Below are positions 1 to 7,740 of a DNA stretch of 13,135 nt, piece by piece. Within the stretch, counting starts at the first letter, position 1. The number at the start of each line of letters is the position of its first letter. Source of the stretch: MGBC114844 sp910585855 (lineage in GTDB: Bacteria; Bacillota; Clostridia; Lachnospirales; Lachnospiraceae); NCBI GenBank assembly GCA_965646165.1, contig CBFFYP010000103.1:1-13135 (forward strand), given 5' to 3'. The notes beneath the pieces are model-generated. The model was not told the DNA's origin. It did no database searches and saw nothing but the letters and a program-made list of their open reading frames with translations. The position numbers and the translations under genes are program-made.

Positions 1-84
1 CCACAGAAGCCCAAGACTTTCTAACCGTTCTCCGAAGTCGCTGGCAAAGGACAGGAGCAAACCGCCTCTCGCTGTTGACTGAAT
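1..84 (-). repeat. Family-1 element copy D, one arm only (cut by window edge)
   Basis: Read on the minus strand, this matches the left arm of copy B2. The outer-stem segment is at 44-70, followed by the conserved internal-loop motif GACTTCGGAGAACGGTTAGAA (about 21-41 in reverse) and the inner-stem segment ending in GGCTTCTGTGG at the window edge. The tail CAACAGC next to the stem (71-78) is shared with B2. The core and second arm would lie to the left of base 1, so it cannot be told whether this is a full element or a solo arm. It faces away from copy A, in head-to-head arrangement. Bases 85-133 between D and A are A/T-rich and show nothing recognisable. Confidence 0.7.
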
Positions 85-133
85 AACGGTAGAAATTTTT
101 ATTACCAAACAAGTTTTCCACAAAGTTTAAACA

Positions 134-507
134 TCATTCTTTTTTTATTTTTTTCGTTCTGGGGTCAAGAAACAGCCAGATTCGAAAACGATAGGCAGCC
201 TGCAGTGACTTTGGAAAAAAGTTAGAAGTTCTTGGACTTCTGCTCGAAAATCTAAGATTTTTTTCACATCCTGCTTCCATGCAGGGTGTGAAAAAAAAGG
301 GGCGTGTTTAGCCCGTATGATAGAAAAGGGGCTGTCTTACGACTGATAAAATCCTTCCTTACACCTGTTTCGTTTTGGCTGTCATGAGGGCGAATTGCGT
401 CCCGGTCTGTCTGGTTGGGAAAAGGAAAAGGCAGAAGTCTTAGAACTTCTTGCTTTTTGGAAGCCGGAACAGCAGGCTGCCTATCGTTTTCGAATCTGGC
501 GTCCTCC
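134..507 (+). repeat. Family-1 inverted-repeat element, full copy A
   Basis: A complete copy. The outer stem is a perfect 29-bp inverted repeat, 175-203 with 472-500. It is followed by an asymmetric internal loop (GTGACTTTGGA on the left, GGAAGCCGGAACAG on the right) and an inner stem 224-243 with 431-450, imperfect in the middle. The apical core (about 251-420) begins with a hairpin at 265-290: CACATCCTGC, loop TTCCAT, GCAGGGTGTG, flanked by 7 T and 8 A that can extend the stem. A GGGC/GCCC hairpin follows at 300-314, and GGGCG/CGTCC pairs around 389-403. The left tail (GTCAAGAAACAG) and right end (GGCGTCC) recur in other copies. There is no open frame of note. The element ends within about 10 nt of the carB stop codon. 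It could be a structured RNA, a non-autonomous mobile element folding as single-stranded DNA, or both; no known family is recognised. Confidence 0.85.
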
Positions 508-510
508 CAT

Positions 511-3500
511 TTATTTTACCCTCTGATGCATCATCTGCAGACTCTGCACCTGAATACTTTGATGCTGCTTTACTGCTTTAATTCCTTTTGCTGCCGCTTT
601 CGCTGCTGCCATCGTTGTCATATAAGGAATCTTCGCTTTAATTGCTGCCTTTCTTACATAGCTGTCGTCATACTCACTGTCATTTCCAATCGGTGTATTA
701 ATCACTAACTGAACTTCTTTATTTGTAATTGCATCATAAATATTTGGTCGCCCTTCATACATCTTATTAATTTTCGTCACCTGAAATCCTGCATCCCGAA
801 TCGTTTCATAGGTCTTTCCGGTTGCCATCAACTGAAATCCTGCATCTACCAAATCCTGTGCCGCTTCAGCAACCTCTGCCTTATCTGCCCGATTTACACT
901 TAAAAGCACTGTCCCCTCCAAAGGAAGGACTGTCTGCGTTGCCTCCTGTGCCTTATAAAATGCCTCTCCAAACGTATCAGCAAGCCCTAATACTTCTCCG
1001 GTAGAACGCATCTCCGGTCCTAATAAAGGATCTACTTCTGGGAACATATTAAACGGAAATACCGCTTCTTTTACCCCATAATAAGGAATACTCTGCTCCT
1101 TTAATTCCGGCACAGGAGAAGGTCTGCCCGTTAATTCCGAAGTAATAATATCCGTTGCAATCGGAACCATCTGAATATTGCATACTTTTGACACCAGCGG
1201 CACAGTTCTAGATGCCCTTGGATTTGCTTCCAATACATAGACTTTTCCATCTTCAATCGCATACTGCATATTCATCAATCCACGCACATGCATCTCTTCG
1301 GCAATCTTTCTGGTATATTCTTTAATGGTTTTTAAATTTTCCTCTGAAATATGCAAAGAAGGAATAATACATGCAGAATCTCCCGAATGTACCCCTGCCA
1401 ATTCAATATGTTCCATAACCGCAGGCACAAAAGCATGTTCTCCGTCACTAATCGCATCTGCCTCTACTTCCGTAGCATGACGCAAAAACCGATCAATTAA
1501 AATCGGACGATCCGGCGTAACTCCTACGGCTGCTGCCATATAGTTTTTCAGCATTTCTTCGTTATTGACCACTTCCATTCCACGACCACCCAATACATAA
1601 GATGGACGCACCATAACAGGATAACCAATCCGATTAGCAATTTCAATCGCTTCTTCAATATTGACTGCCATACCTGACTCCGGCATAGGAATCTCTAACT
1701 TTTCCATCATTGCCCGGAACAGATCCCGATCTTCTGCCAAATCAATGACAGCAGGAGATGTTCCCAAAATCTTTACTCCGTTTTGCTCTAATTCAGAGGA
1801 AAGATTTAAAGGAGTCTGTCCTCCAAACTGCGCAATAATACCCAGCGGTTTTTCTTTTTGATAAATGCTTAATACATCCTCTAAAGTAAGCGGTTCAAAA
1901 TAGAGTTTATCAGAAGTATCATAATCCGTTGAAACCGTTTCTGGATTACAGTTTACAATAATCGTTTCAAATCCCAGTTTTTTCAGTGCCAGTGCCGCAT
2001 GTACGCTGCAGTAGTCAAATTCAATTCCCTGCCCGATTCGATTTGGTCCGCCGCCAAGAATCATAATCTTTGGCTTATCTTCTGAAACAACCGACTGATC
2101 TTTTACATTATAAGTGGAATAATAATAAGCACTGTCTTTTGTCCCGCTCACATGTACGCCTTCCCATGCTTCCACTACGCCAAGCTCTGTTCTGGCATCC
2201 CGAATCTCTTTTTCGGACAGCTCTAACAGTTTTGCAAGATATTTATCCGAAAATCCATCTTTCTTTGCCTGAATCAGCATCTCTTTTGGAGGAAGCTGCC
2301 CTTTATAAGCAAGAAGTGCTTCCTCTTCTTCCACCAATTCTTTCATCTGTTCGATAAAATAATGTTTTATCTTTGTCAGTTGATACAATTCTTCTACTGA
2401 AGCACCTTTCCGCAGTGCCTCATACATAATAAACTGCCGCTCGCTTGTCGGTACATACAGCATATTTAACAGTTCTTCTTTCGATTTTTTGGCAAAATCT
2501 TTGGCAAATCCCAATCCATAACGCCCAATTTCCAAACTTCGAATTGCTTTCTGAAAAGCCTCTTTATAAGTCTTTCCAATCGACATTACCTCTCCTACTG
2601 CACGCATCTGCGTTCCTAGCTTGTCCTCTACTCCTTTAAACTTCTCAAAAGCCCATCTTGCAAATTTAATTACAATATAATCCCCATCCGGCACATAGCG
2701 ATCTAATGTCCCATATTTTCCGCATGGAATTTCATCTAAAGTAAGACCGGAAGCCAGCATTGCCGATACCAGTGCAATCGGAAAACCGGTTGCTTTTGAA
2801 GCAAGTGCAGAGGAACGAGATGTTCTTGGATTGATTTCAATTACTACAATACGATCCGTAACAGGATCATGTGCAAACTGTACATTTGTTCCGCCAATTA
2901 CTTCTATCGCCTCTACAATCCGATATGCCTGTTCCTGCAGTTTTTTCTGTACTTCCTCTGAGATGGTCAGCATAGGCGCACTGCAAAAAGAATCTCCGGT
3001 ATGCACACCAAGCGGATCAATATTTTCAATAAAACAAACCGTAATCATATTGTTTTTGGCATCTCTTACTACCTCTAATTCTAATTCTTCCCATCCAAGA
3101 ATCGACTCTTCTACTAATACCTGTCCTACCAAGCTTGCCTGCAGCCCTCTGGCACAAACAGTCTTTAATTCTTCTACATTATAGACCAGACCGCCTCCCG
3201 CACCGCCCATAGTATAAGCTGGACGAAGTACAACCGGATAGCCCAATTTTTCTGCTATTGAAAGTGCATCCTCCACAGAATATGCCACTTCACTCCTTGC
3301 CATTTCAATTCCTAAACTATTCATAGTTCTTTTAAATTCAATTCGATCTTCGCCCCGCTCAATCGCATCTACCTGAACACCAATTACTTTTACCTGATAG
3401 CGTTCCAAAATTCCTGCATTGGCAAGTTCCGAACAAAGATTTAAACCGGACTGTCCTCCCAAATTTGGTAAAATCGCATCGGGACGTTCTTTTTCAATAA

Positions 3501-3729
3501 TCTGCTCTAACCGCTTTACATTCAACGGTTCAATATATGTGACATCTGCTATTCCGGGATCGGTCATAATCGTAGCAGGGTTAGAATTAACCAGTACAAT
3601 TTCATATCCTAAGCTGCGAAGTGCCTTACACGCCTGTGTACCGGAGTAATCAAACTCACATGCCTGACCAATAATAATCGGACCAGAACCAATAATTAAT
3701 ACTTTATGAATATCTGTTCTTTTTCCCAT
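511..3729 (-). CDS. carB: Carbamoyl-phosphate synthetase large subunit
   Basis: Makes carbamoyl phosphate from bicarbonate, ammonia (delivered by the glutaminase subunit CarA) and two ATP, for pyrimidine and arginine synthesis in the cytoplasm. At 1072 residues it matches the usual CarB length. Visible are two ATP-grasp halves: the first contains LGGQSGLN (90-97) and LRPAYTMGGAGGG (168-180), the second RPSYVLGGRG (708-717). A C-terminal MGS-like allosteric domain runs from about residue 938 (GTVLLSVNRADK, then ATGKTYETIRDAGF). The start is the ATG at 3729, because the in-frame ATG at 3741 lies inside the GGAGGAG ribosome binding site (3734-3739). No carA is adjacent on either side, so CarA must be encoded elsewhere. 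A strong promoter lies directly upstream, with a leader of about 47 nt, too short for a PyrR-type attenuator. The last 20 or so residues are a low-complexity Q/M-rich tail. Family-1 copy A begins right after the stop. Confidence 0.97.
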   Translation of the reverse strand: MGKRTDIHKVLIIGSGPIIIGQACEFDYSGTQACKALRSLGYEIVLVNSNPATIMTDPGIADVTYIEPLNVKRLEQIIEKERPDAILPNLGGQSGLNLCSELANAGILERYQVKVIGVQVDAIERGEDRIEFKRTMNSLGIEMARSEVAYSVEDALSIAEKLGYPVVLRPAYTMGGAGGGLVYNVEELKTVCARGLQASLVGQVLVEESILGWEELELEVVRDAKNNMITVCFIENIDPLGVHTGDSFCSAPMLTISEEVQKKLQEQAYRIVEAIEVIGGTNVQFAHDPVTDRIVVIEINPRTSRSSALASKATGFPIALVSAMLASGLTLDEIPCGKYGTLDRYVPDGDYIVIKFARWAFEKFKGVEDKLGTQMRAVGEVMSIGKTYKEAFQKAIRSLEIGRYGLGFAKDFAKKSKEELLNMLYVPTSERQFIMYEALRKGASVEELYQLTKIKHYFIEQMKELVEEEEALLAYKGQLPPKEMLIQAKKDGFSDKYLAKLLELSEKEIRDARTELGVVEAWEGVHVSGTKDSAYYYSTYNVKDQSVVSEDKPKIMILGGGPNRIGQGIEFDYCSVHAALALKKLGFETIIVNCNPETVSTDYDTSDKLYFEPLTLEDVLSIYQKEKPLGIIAQFGGQTPLNLSSELEQNGVKILGTSPAVIDLAEDRDLFRAMMEKLEIPMPESGMAVNIEEAIEIANRIGYPVMVRPSYVLGGRGMEVVNNEEMLKNYMAAAVGVTPDRPILIDRFLRHATEVEADAISDGEHAFVPAVMEHIELAGVHSGDSACIIPSLHISEENLKTIKEYTRKIAEEMHVRGLMNMQYAIEDGKVYVLEANPRASRTVPLVSKVCNIQMVPIATDIITSELTGRPSPVPELKEQSIPYYGVKEAVFPFNMFPEVDPLLGPEMRSTGEVLGLADTFGEAFYKAQEATQTVLPLEGTVLLSVNRADKAEVAEAAQDLVDAGFQLMATGKTYETIRDAGFQVTKINKMYEGRPNIYDAITNKEVQLVINTPIGNDSEYDDSYVRKAAIKAKIPYMTTMAAAKAAAKGIKAVKQHQSIQVQSLQMMHQRVK

Positions 3730-3782
3730 CTTCTCCTCCATCTTTTATCCTTTTTCAAAGATTTATTTTTTCTGCTAGAAGC

Positions 3783-3811
3783 AGTATATCACAAACCGAA
3801 CTCTCCGACAA
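3783..3811 (-). promoter_or_regulatory. Sigma-A promoter of carB
   Basis: Read on the minus strand: -35 TTGTCG (3806-3811), a spacer of exactly 17 nt, and -10 TATACT (3783-3788), preceded by TGA as an extended -10. Transcription would start near 3776, about 47 nt before the carB start codon. This lets carB be expressed separately from queF, whose stop lies just upstream at 3832. It is a sequence match only. Confidence 0.75.
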
Positions 3812-3831
3812 GGATTCTTGTACATTAGATT

Positions 3832-4335
3832 TTATCGATTATCTATTTTTTCTGGATACATATCATGCTCTTCTAACCTCTTTCTTGCAACTTCCTCCCA
3901 ACGAGTTCCTTCCTTTCCGTAATTACAGTAAGGATCGATAGAAATTCCTCCTCTTGGCATAAATTTTCCCCATACCTCGATATACTTTGGACTCATCAGA
4001 CGAATCAAATCCTTCATAATAATATTGATACAATCCTCATGAAAATCCCCATGATTTCGAAAACTAAATAAATATAATTTTAAGGACTTGCTCTCCACCA
4101 TCTTTTTATCCGGCACATAAGAAATCGTAATTGTAGCATAATCCGGCTGTCCGGTAATCGGACATAAACTGGTAAATTCGGGACAATTAAATTTTACAAA
4201 ATAATCATTTTCCGTATGCTTATTTAAAAATGTTTCTAAAACCTCCGGGGCATATTGATCACAATAAATCACCTTCTGATTTCCCAACAATGTGATTCCT
4301 TTTTCTTCTTCTCTTGTTTGATTCCATTCTTCCAT
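3832..4335 (-). CDS. queF: NADPH-dependent preQ0 reductase (7-cyano-7-deazaguanine reductase)
   Basis: Reduces the nitrile of preQ0 to the aminomethyl group of preQ1 using NADPH, the last free-base step before insertion into tRNA by Tgt. At 167 residues this is the short, single-domain type of QueF in the tunnelling-fold superfamily. The catalytic cysteine sits in FTSLCPITGQPD (Cys58), with the conserved Asp65 just after it. The family signature follows as ESKSLKLYLFSFRNHGDFHE (81-100), including the substrate-binding Glu. The start at 4335 has an AAAGGA ribosome binding site about 10 nt upstream. The gene lies 31 nt downstream of the unknown gene 4367-4855 with no terminator between, so the two are probably cotranscribed. 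It is separated from the other queuosine genes (queD-queE-folE-queC), which are about 4.5 kb away on the same strand. Confidence 0.95.
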   Translation of the reverse strand: MEEWNQTREEEKGITLLGNQKVIYCDQYAPEVLETFLNKHTENDYFVKFNCPEFTSLCPITGQPDYATITISYVPDKKMVESKSLKLYLFSFRNHGDFHEDCINIIMKDLIRLMSPKYIEVWGKFMPRGGISIDPYCNYGKEGTRWEEVARKRLEEHDMYPEKIDNR

Positions 4336-4366
4336 TTTTTCTTTTCCTTTCTTTTAAAATTAGACT

Positions 4367-4855
4367 TTAACATCCCAGCCCTTTTGATAAAATTTTAAGA
4401 CCATTCGTCATAATTTTAGCCATCTGACATTTTTCTTTTTTGCTCCATTTAGGATAATAATGTTCTTCCTCTTCCTTTACCAACAAATTACATCCATAAA
4501 ACAATTTCATATAAAGATATCGAATCATTCCTCCCTTACTATCACCTATAAATTGACAGTTTATAGAATGTGCCACATCTGAAAAAGTATTCCAATGATT
4601 CAGAAAAAGCTCGCAATCTATTTTTTTTGCATTTATTTTTTTAAGAATTTCCGACGATATAAGAAACTCCTTTGTATCCAGCCAAAAACCCATCTCTTCT
4701 GCAAAAGCGACTGCTTCCCCTTTCGTTGAAAAAGATTTTAATACTCCATCGGTATCAAGCAAAAATCCATCTATATCATCAGTATACCAAAGCGTATAAT
4801 ACACCTCTTTTAAAATCTTAAATTTTACCAGCCAATATTCTTGCCGCAGTTTCAT
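4367..4855 (-). CDS. Unrecognised 162-residue protein upstream of queF
   Basis: I do not recognise this protein. It has no signal peptide or membrane segment and is probably cytosolic. The N-terminal half is rich in aromatic and acidic residues (YYTLWYTDDIDGFLLD around 19-34, then AFAEEMGFWLD), and the C-terminal half is lysine-rich with an EEEEHYYPKWSKKEK stretch (about 129-143). The start at 4855 is supported by an AAAGGAG site 7 nt upstream. Several overlapping -10-like boxes (TATACT, TATAAT at about 4870-4892 in reverse) suggest its own promoter, but no good -35 could be fixed. It leads an apparent two-gene unit with queF. Base composition is A/T-richer than carB. Small acidic proteins like this include immunity proteins of toxin systems, but nothing here shows that role. 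Confidence 0.8.
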   Translation of the reverse strand: MKLRQEYWLVKFKILKEVYYTLWYTDDIDGFLLDTDGVLKSFSTKGEAVAFAEEMGFWLDTKEFLISSEILKKINAKKIDCELFLNHWNTFSDVAHSINCQFIGDSKGGMIRYLYMKLFYGCNLLVKEEEEHYYPKWSKKEKCQMAKIMTNGLKILSKGLGC

Positions 4856-4960
4856 AATTATTCTCCTTTACAATTATATCGTATAGTATAACATGAAATA
4901 AATAAAAATTATATAAAAGTGTTGTGTTTTATTGGACGAAACGAAGGGATTTTCCAGATA

Positions 4961-5105
4961 GAGGACGCCAGATTGAAAAACTATGGGCAGCCTGCTGTTC
5001 CGCTCTCCAAAAAACAAGAAGTTCTAACTTTTTTCCAAAGTCACTGCAGGCTGCCCATAGTTTCCCAATCTGACTGTTTCTTGACTCCGAAACAAAAAAG
5101 AATCT
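4961..5105 (-). repeat. Family-1 element copy B1, core-less
   Basis: Two arms of the family-1 element joined directly with no core between them. The outer stem pairs 4967-4995 with 5046-5074 (26 of 29 positions). Relative to copy A it is reversed: the left segment corresponds to the complement of A's right arm and the right segment to the complement of A's left arm, including the CTGTTCTTGACTCC-like tail (5074-5090) and AAAAAAGAATCT, shared with copy C. The junction is at about 5018-5030 (CAAGAAGTTCTAACTT), where A has two near-identical direct repeats, AGAAGTTCTAAG and AGAACTTCTAAC, flanking its core. Bases 5106-5195 between B1 and B2 are A/T-rich with nothing recognisable. Confidence 0.85.
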
Positions 5106-5195
5106 CATTCTTACAGCAAATATACTTCATTCCTGCCATTTGATAAAAAAACTACTGCAAAATTTATACCTAGTAACAAAACACGATTTCTGCCG

Positions 5196-5540
5196 TAAGT
5201 CAACCAACAGCGAGAGGCGGTTTGCTCGTTTCCTTTGCATGTGACTTCGGAGAACGGTTAGAAACGTCTGGCTTCTGTGGAAACACCTAGAATTTTTTAC
5301 ATATCCTGCTTCCATGCAGGGTATGCAAAAAAAGGGGCGTGTTTAGCCCGGAGGATAGGGAAGAGGATGTTTTATGGTTGATAAAACCTTCCTTACACCA
5401 ATTACATTTCGCCTGTGGTGAGGGCGAATTGCGCCCCGGTTCGTCCGGTTGGGTGAATGTAGATACAGAAGCCATAGACTTTCTTACCGTTTGGAGCGGA
5501 ACAGGCAAAGGAAACGAGCAAACCGCCTCTGGCGTCCGGT
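5196..5540 (+). repeat. Family-1 inverted-repeat element, full copy B2 (second arm type)
   Basis: A complete copy with the same core as A but different arms. The outer stem is a perfect 26-bp pair, 5213-5238 with 5505-5530. The internal loop is conserved (GTGACTTCGGAGAA left, TTTGGAGCGGAACAG right). The inner stem is 5253-5278 with 5465-5491, and includes GGCTTCTGT paired with ACAGAAGCC. Core hairpins: CATATCCTGC, TTCCAT, GCAGGGTATG (5300-5325); GGGC/GCCC (5335-5349); GTTTTAT/ATAAAAC (5369-5387); GGGCG/CGCCC (5422-5436). The right end GGCGTCC is shared with A and B1. Several short open frames cross the element on both strands, but none has a ribosome binding site with protein-like sequence, so I treat it as non-coding. 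Confidence 0.85.
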
Positions 5541-5604
5541 GAAAGAAACTCCTTTCCAGCACCCCATTTCTAAAAATTTAATTAAAGTAGTAAAAAGAGA
5601 TTAG

Positions 5605-5633
5605 TTGCTATTTTATCAGAAACAGAATATAAT
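5605..5633 (+). promoter_or_regulatory. Sigma-A promoter of the chemoreceptor-lipoprotein unit
   Basis: -35 TTGCTA (5605-5610), a 17-nt spacer, and -10 TATAAT (5628-5633). The start would be near 5640, leaving an A/T-rich leader of about 94 nt with no stable structure or riboswitch-like element. No flagellar sigma-D box (TAAA, spacer, GCCGATAA) was seen, which is unusual for some chemoreceptor genes. A second TATAAT at about 5694 lacks a good -35. Confidence 0.7.
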
Positions 5634-5733
5634 AAATATATCAAGAAATAATTCTGAACATTGAAAATTAAATAGAAAAAAACAAAATTAAACTATAATT
5701 AAGATAAAATAAAATGGAAAATGGCGGTGAATT

Positions 5734-7740
5734 ATGAAAGAAAAAAAACAAAAAGGAACAGTTTCTATTAAAATAAAACTACTTGGTATTATATTGCCTG
5801 TAGTGATTGCTATTATGGTATTATTAGTGGGAATATTGTATTTTATTTCAAAAAGTATTATTAAGGAATATTCAGAAAACTTACTGCGCTCATCGATTGA
5901 AAATCAGGTCAATCAAATTGAGGCTTGGCTAAATGAAAATTTATCTGCATTTGGAATTGTAAAACAAACCATCGAACAAACCCGTCTTTCGCAGGAACAA
6001 CTGCAAACGATATTAGACAGCTATTATGAATATAATGATAACTATCCGAACGGATTATATATTGCCGATGCAAACGGAAATTTTACCGCTGCATCGAAAG
6101 TCCAAAAAAGTAATACAGATCCTAGAGAATCCGTATGGTATCAAGAAGGACTGACTAGCTGGAATATGGGATTTACAAAAGCTTATACCAACGCAGAAGG
6201 AAAAGAAGTACTCAGTGCATCCGGCATTTTAAAAGATAGTTCTGGTATAATAAAAGTAATTTCTGCCGATCTTACATTAGAGCGAATCAGTATTATTGTA
6301 AACAGTTATATTGAAATGGATCATGCCCGGGCATTTTTAATCAGTTCGGATGGAACAATTTTAGCACATCAGGAAAACAGTCTGCTCTCTACAAAACTCA
6401 GTCAAGCAAGCGATATATTTTTAAAAGCAGTAGGAGAAAAAATAGTGCAGCAGGATCTAAAAATGACGGAAATAGAAGGAAATATCTCAGCATTTGAACA
6501 AATAGATGGAACAGATTGGATATTAGTATCTTATATACCAACAGATATTGTTTATGCAGATATTGAACATGTTAGAAATATTATGGTGATAATCGGATTT
6601 CTTTCGATTGTTCTGCTGGCAGTTTTAGTAGAACGGGTGGTACATATTGTGATTCGTCCGGTTGGAGAGTTGACAAATGTAATTACTGCTATGACCGGCG
6701 GTGATTTTACCATTCAGATAAAAACAAAAAGCAAAGATGAAATCGGTGTGATGAGCCGATATGTAGAACAATTTATTTTATCTATGCGGCAGATGATTGC
6801 TTCTATCTATAATGTTTCTGATACCCTTAGTTCACAGGCAGGAGAAAGTGATATGGTATCCGAACAAATGTATCATGCTTCTACCCTACAGAGTAAATCT
6901 ATGAGGGAATTAAACAGTACTGTAGAACAGCTTTCTGCTTCTGTAAATGAAATTGCAAACAATGCTTCTACTTTAGCTATGGTTGTAACGGATACGAAAG
7001 AAGACGGCAGACAAGTCGATGATCGAATGAGAGAAACGGTTACTGTTTCTAAAATAGGAAAGGAAAATCTGCAGCAGGTAGATGATGCTATGAACTTGAT
7101 TAATGAATCGATACAAAAATTACAGCAGGTCATTGATAAAGTTGGAAAATCTTCTGCAGAGATTACTAATATTACTGAAATAATCGGAGATATTGCGGAT
7201 AAAACTTCTCTTCTTTCTTTAAATGCATCGATTGAAGCAGCAAAAGCTGGGGAAAGCGGCAGGGGATTTGCAGTGGTAGCAACGGAAATCGGTAATCTTG
7301 CAAATACCAGTGCGGATGCTGTATCCCATATTAAATCCTTAATTGACGAGATTAACATTTTAGTTGGAAATACAATAAAACAGGCAGGAGAAAGTGTAAA
7401 AAATATTAAACACAGCAATATTTTGGTAGGAGATGCTTTAAAAACATTTGATTCTATATTTGACAATATTGATAAAGTAAGTGCTCTTGTAAGTAAAATG
7501 ATGGAAAAAGTGGAAAAAGTAGATGATGTGGCAACTAGTGTAGCATCTATCTCAGAGGAACAGGCAGCAAGTTCTCAAGAAATTTTAGCGGCTTCTGAAG
7601 TTATGGTACAGCAAGTCGATCAGATTGCACATAATAGTGAAAATGTAGCAGAAAGTGCAAAAGAACTTACACTGTCTGCAAAAGAATTATATAAACAAGT
7701 TGCTAAATTTCAGATAGAGAAAGGAGAAAAAGGACAATGA
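5734..7740 (+). CDS. Methyl-accepting chemotaxis protein with dCache-type sensor domain
   Basis: A transmembrane chemoreceptor that signals to CheA/CheW. Order of parts in the 668 residues: short basic cytoplasmic N-terminus; membrane helix about 15-38; extracellular sensor about 39-282 of double-Cache type (GLYIADANGNFTAAS near 107-121, WYQEG near 135, FLISSDGTILAH near 201-212); second membrane helix about 283-305; HAMP linker about 303-358 (RPVGELTNVITAMTGGDF); long coiled-coil signalling domain to the end. The hairpin tip is NASIEAAKAGESGRGFAVVA (497-516), the near-invariant CheA/CheW contact region. There is no CheR-binding pentapeptide at the C-terminus. The start at 5734 has GGCGGTG upstream. 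Its stop overlaps the start of the solute-binding lipoprotein (ATGA), so the two are translationally coupled and may work as a sensing pair. The ligand cannot be read from the sequence. Confidence 0.95.
   Translation: MKEKKQKGTVSIKIKLLGIILPVVIAIMVLLVGILYFISKSIIKEYSENLLRSSIENQVNQIEAWLNENLSAFGIVKQTIEQTRLSQEQLQTILDSYYEYNDNYPNGLYIADANGNFTAASKVQKSNTDPRESVWYQEGLTSWNMGFTKAYTNAEGKEVLSASGILKDSSGIIKVISADLTLERISIIVNSYIEMDHARAFLISSDGTILAHQENSLLSTKLSQASDIFLKAVGEKIVQQDLKMTEIEGNISAFEQIDGTDWILVSYIPTDIVYADIEHVRNIMVIIGFLSIVLLAVLVERVVHIVIRPVGELTNVITAMTGGDFTIQIKTKSKDEIGVMSRYVEQFILSMRQMIASIYNVSDTLSSQAGESDMVSEQMYHASTLQSKSMRELNSTVEQLSASVNEIANNASTLAMVVTDTKEDGRQVDDRMRETVTVSKIGKENLQQVDDAMNLINESIQKLQQVIDKVGKSSAEITNITEIIGDIADKTSLLSLNASIEAAKAGESGRGFAVVATEIGNLANTSADAVSHIKSLIDEINILVGNTIKQAGESVKNIKHSNILVGDALKTFDSIFDNIDKVSALVSKMMEKVEKVDDVATSVASISEEQAASSQEILAASEVMVQQVDQIAHNSENVAESAKELTLSAKELYKQVAKFQIEKGEKGQ

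Noticed and set aside
258..298. The core hairpin of family 1 as an intrinsic terminator
   Set aside because: T-runs precede and A-runs follow the stem on both strands, the reverse of what termination needs.
415..708. Plus-strand open frame of 97 codons across the end of element A and the carB 3' end
   Set aside because: It runs antisense to carB and through the element's right arm; its composition is a Cys/Leu/His-rich shadow with no ribosome binding site.
822..3649. Several plus-strand open frames opposite carB
   Set aside because: All lie antisense to a well-conserved gene, have low-complexity Ser/Leu/Pro composition and no ribosome binding sites.
134..5540. Composite transposon formed by family-1 copies flanking carB, queF and the unknown gene
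   Set aside because: No transposase, no target-site duplication identified at the outer edges, and carB is a core gene; the arrangement fits independent insertions.
4919..5562. Short open frames on both strands within elements B1 and B2
   Set aside because: They follow the inverted-repeat sequence, are not conserved as frames in copy A, and look unlike proteins.
6873..7466. Minus-strand frame of 197 codons opposite the chemoreceptor
   Set aside because: It is a shadow of the coiled-coil signalling domain, whose regular codon pattern leaves the opposite frame open.
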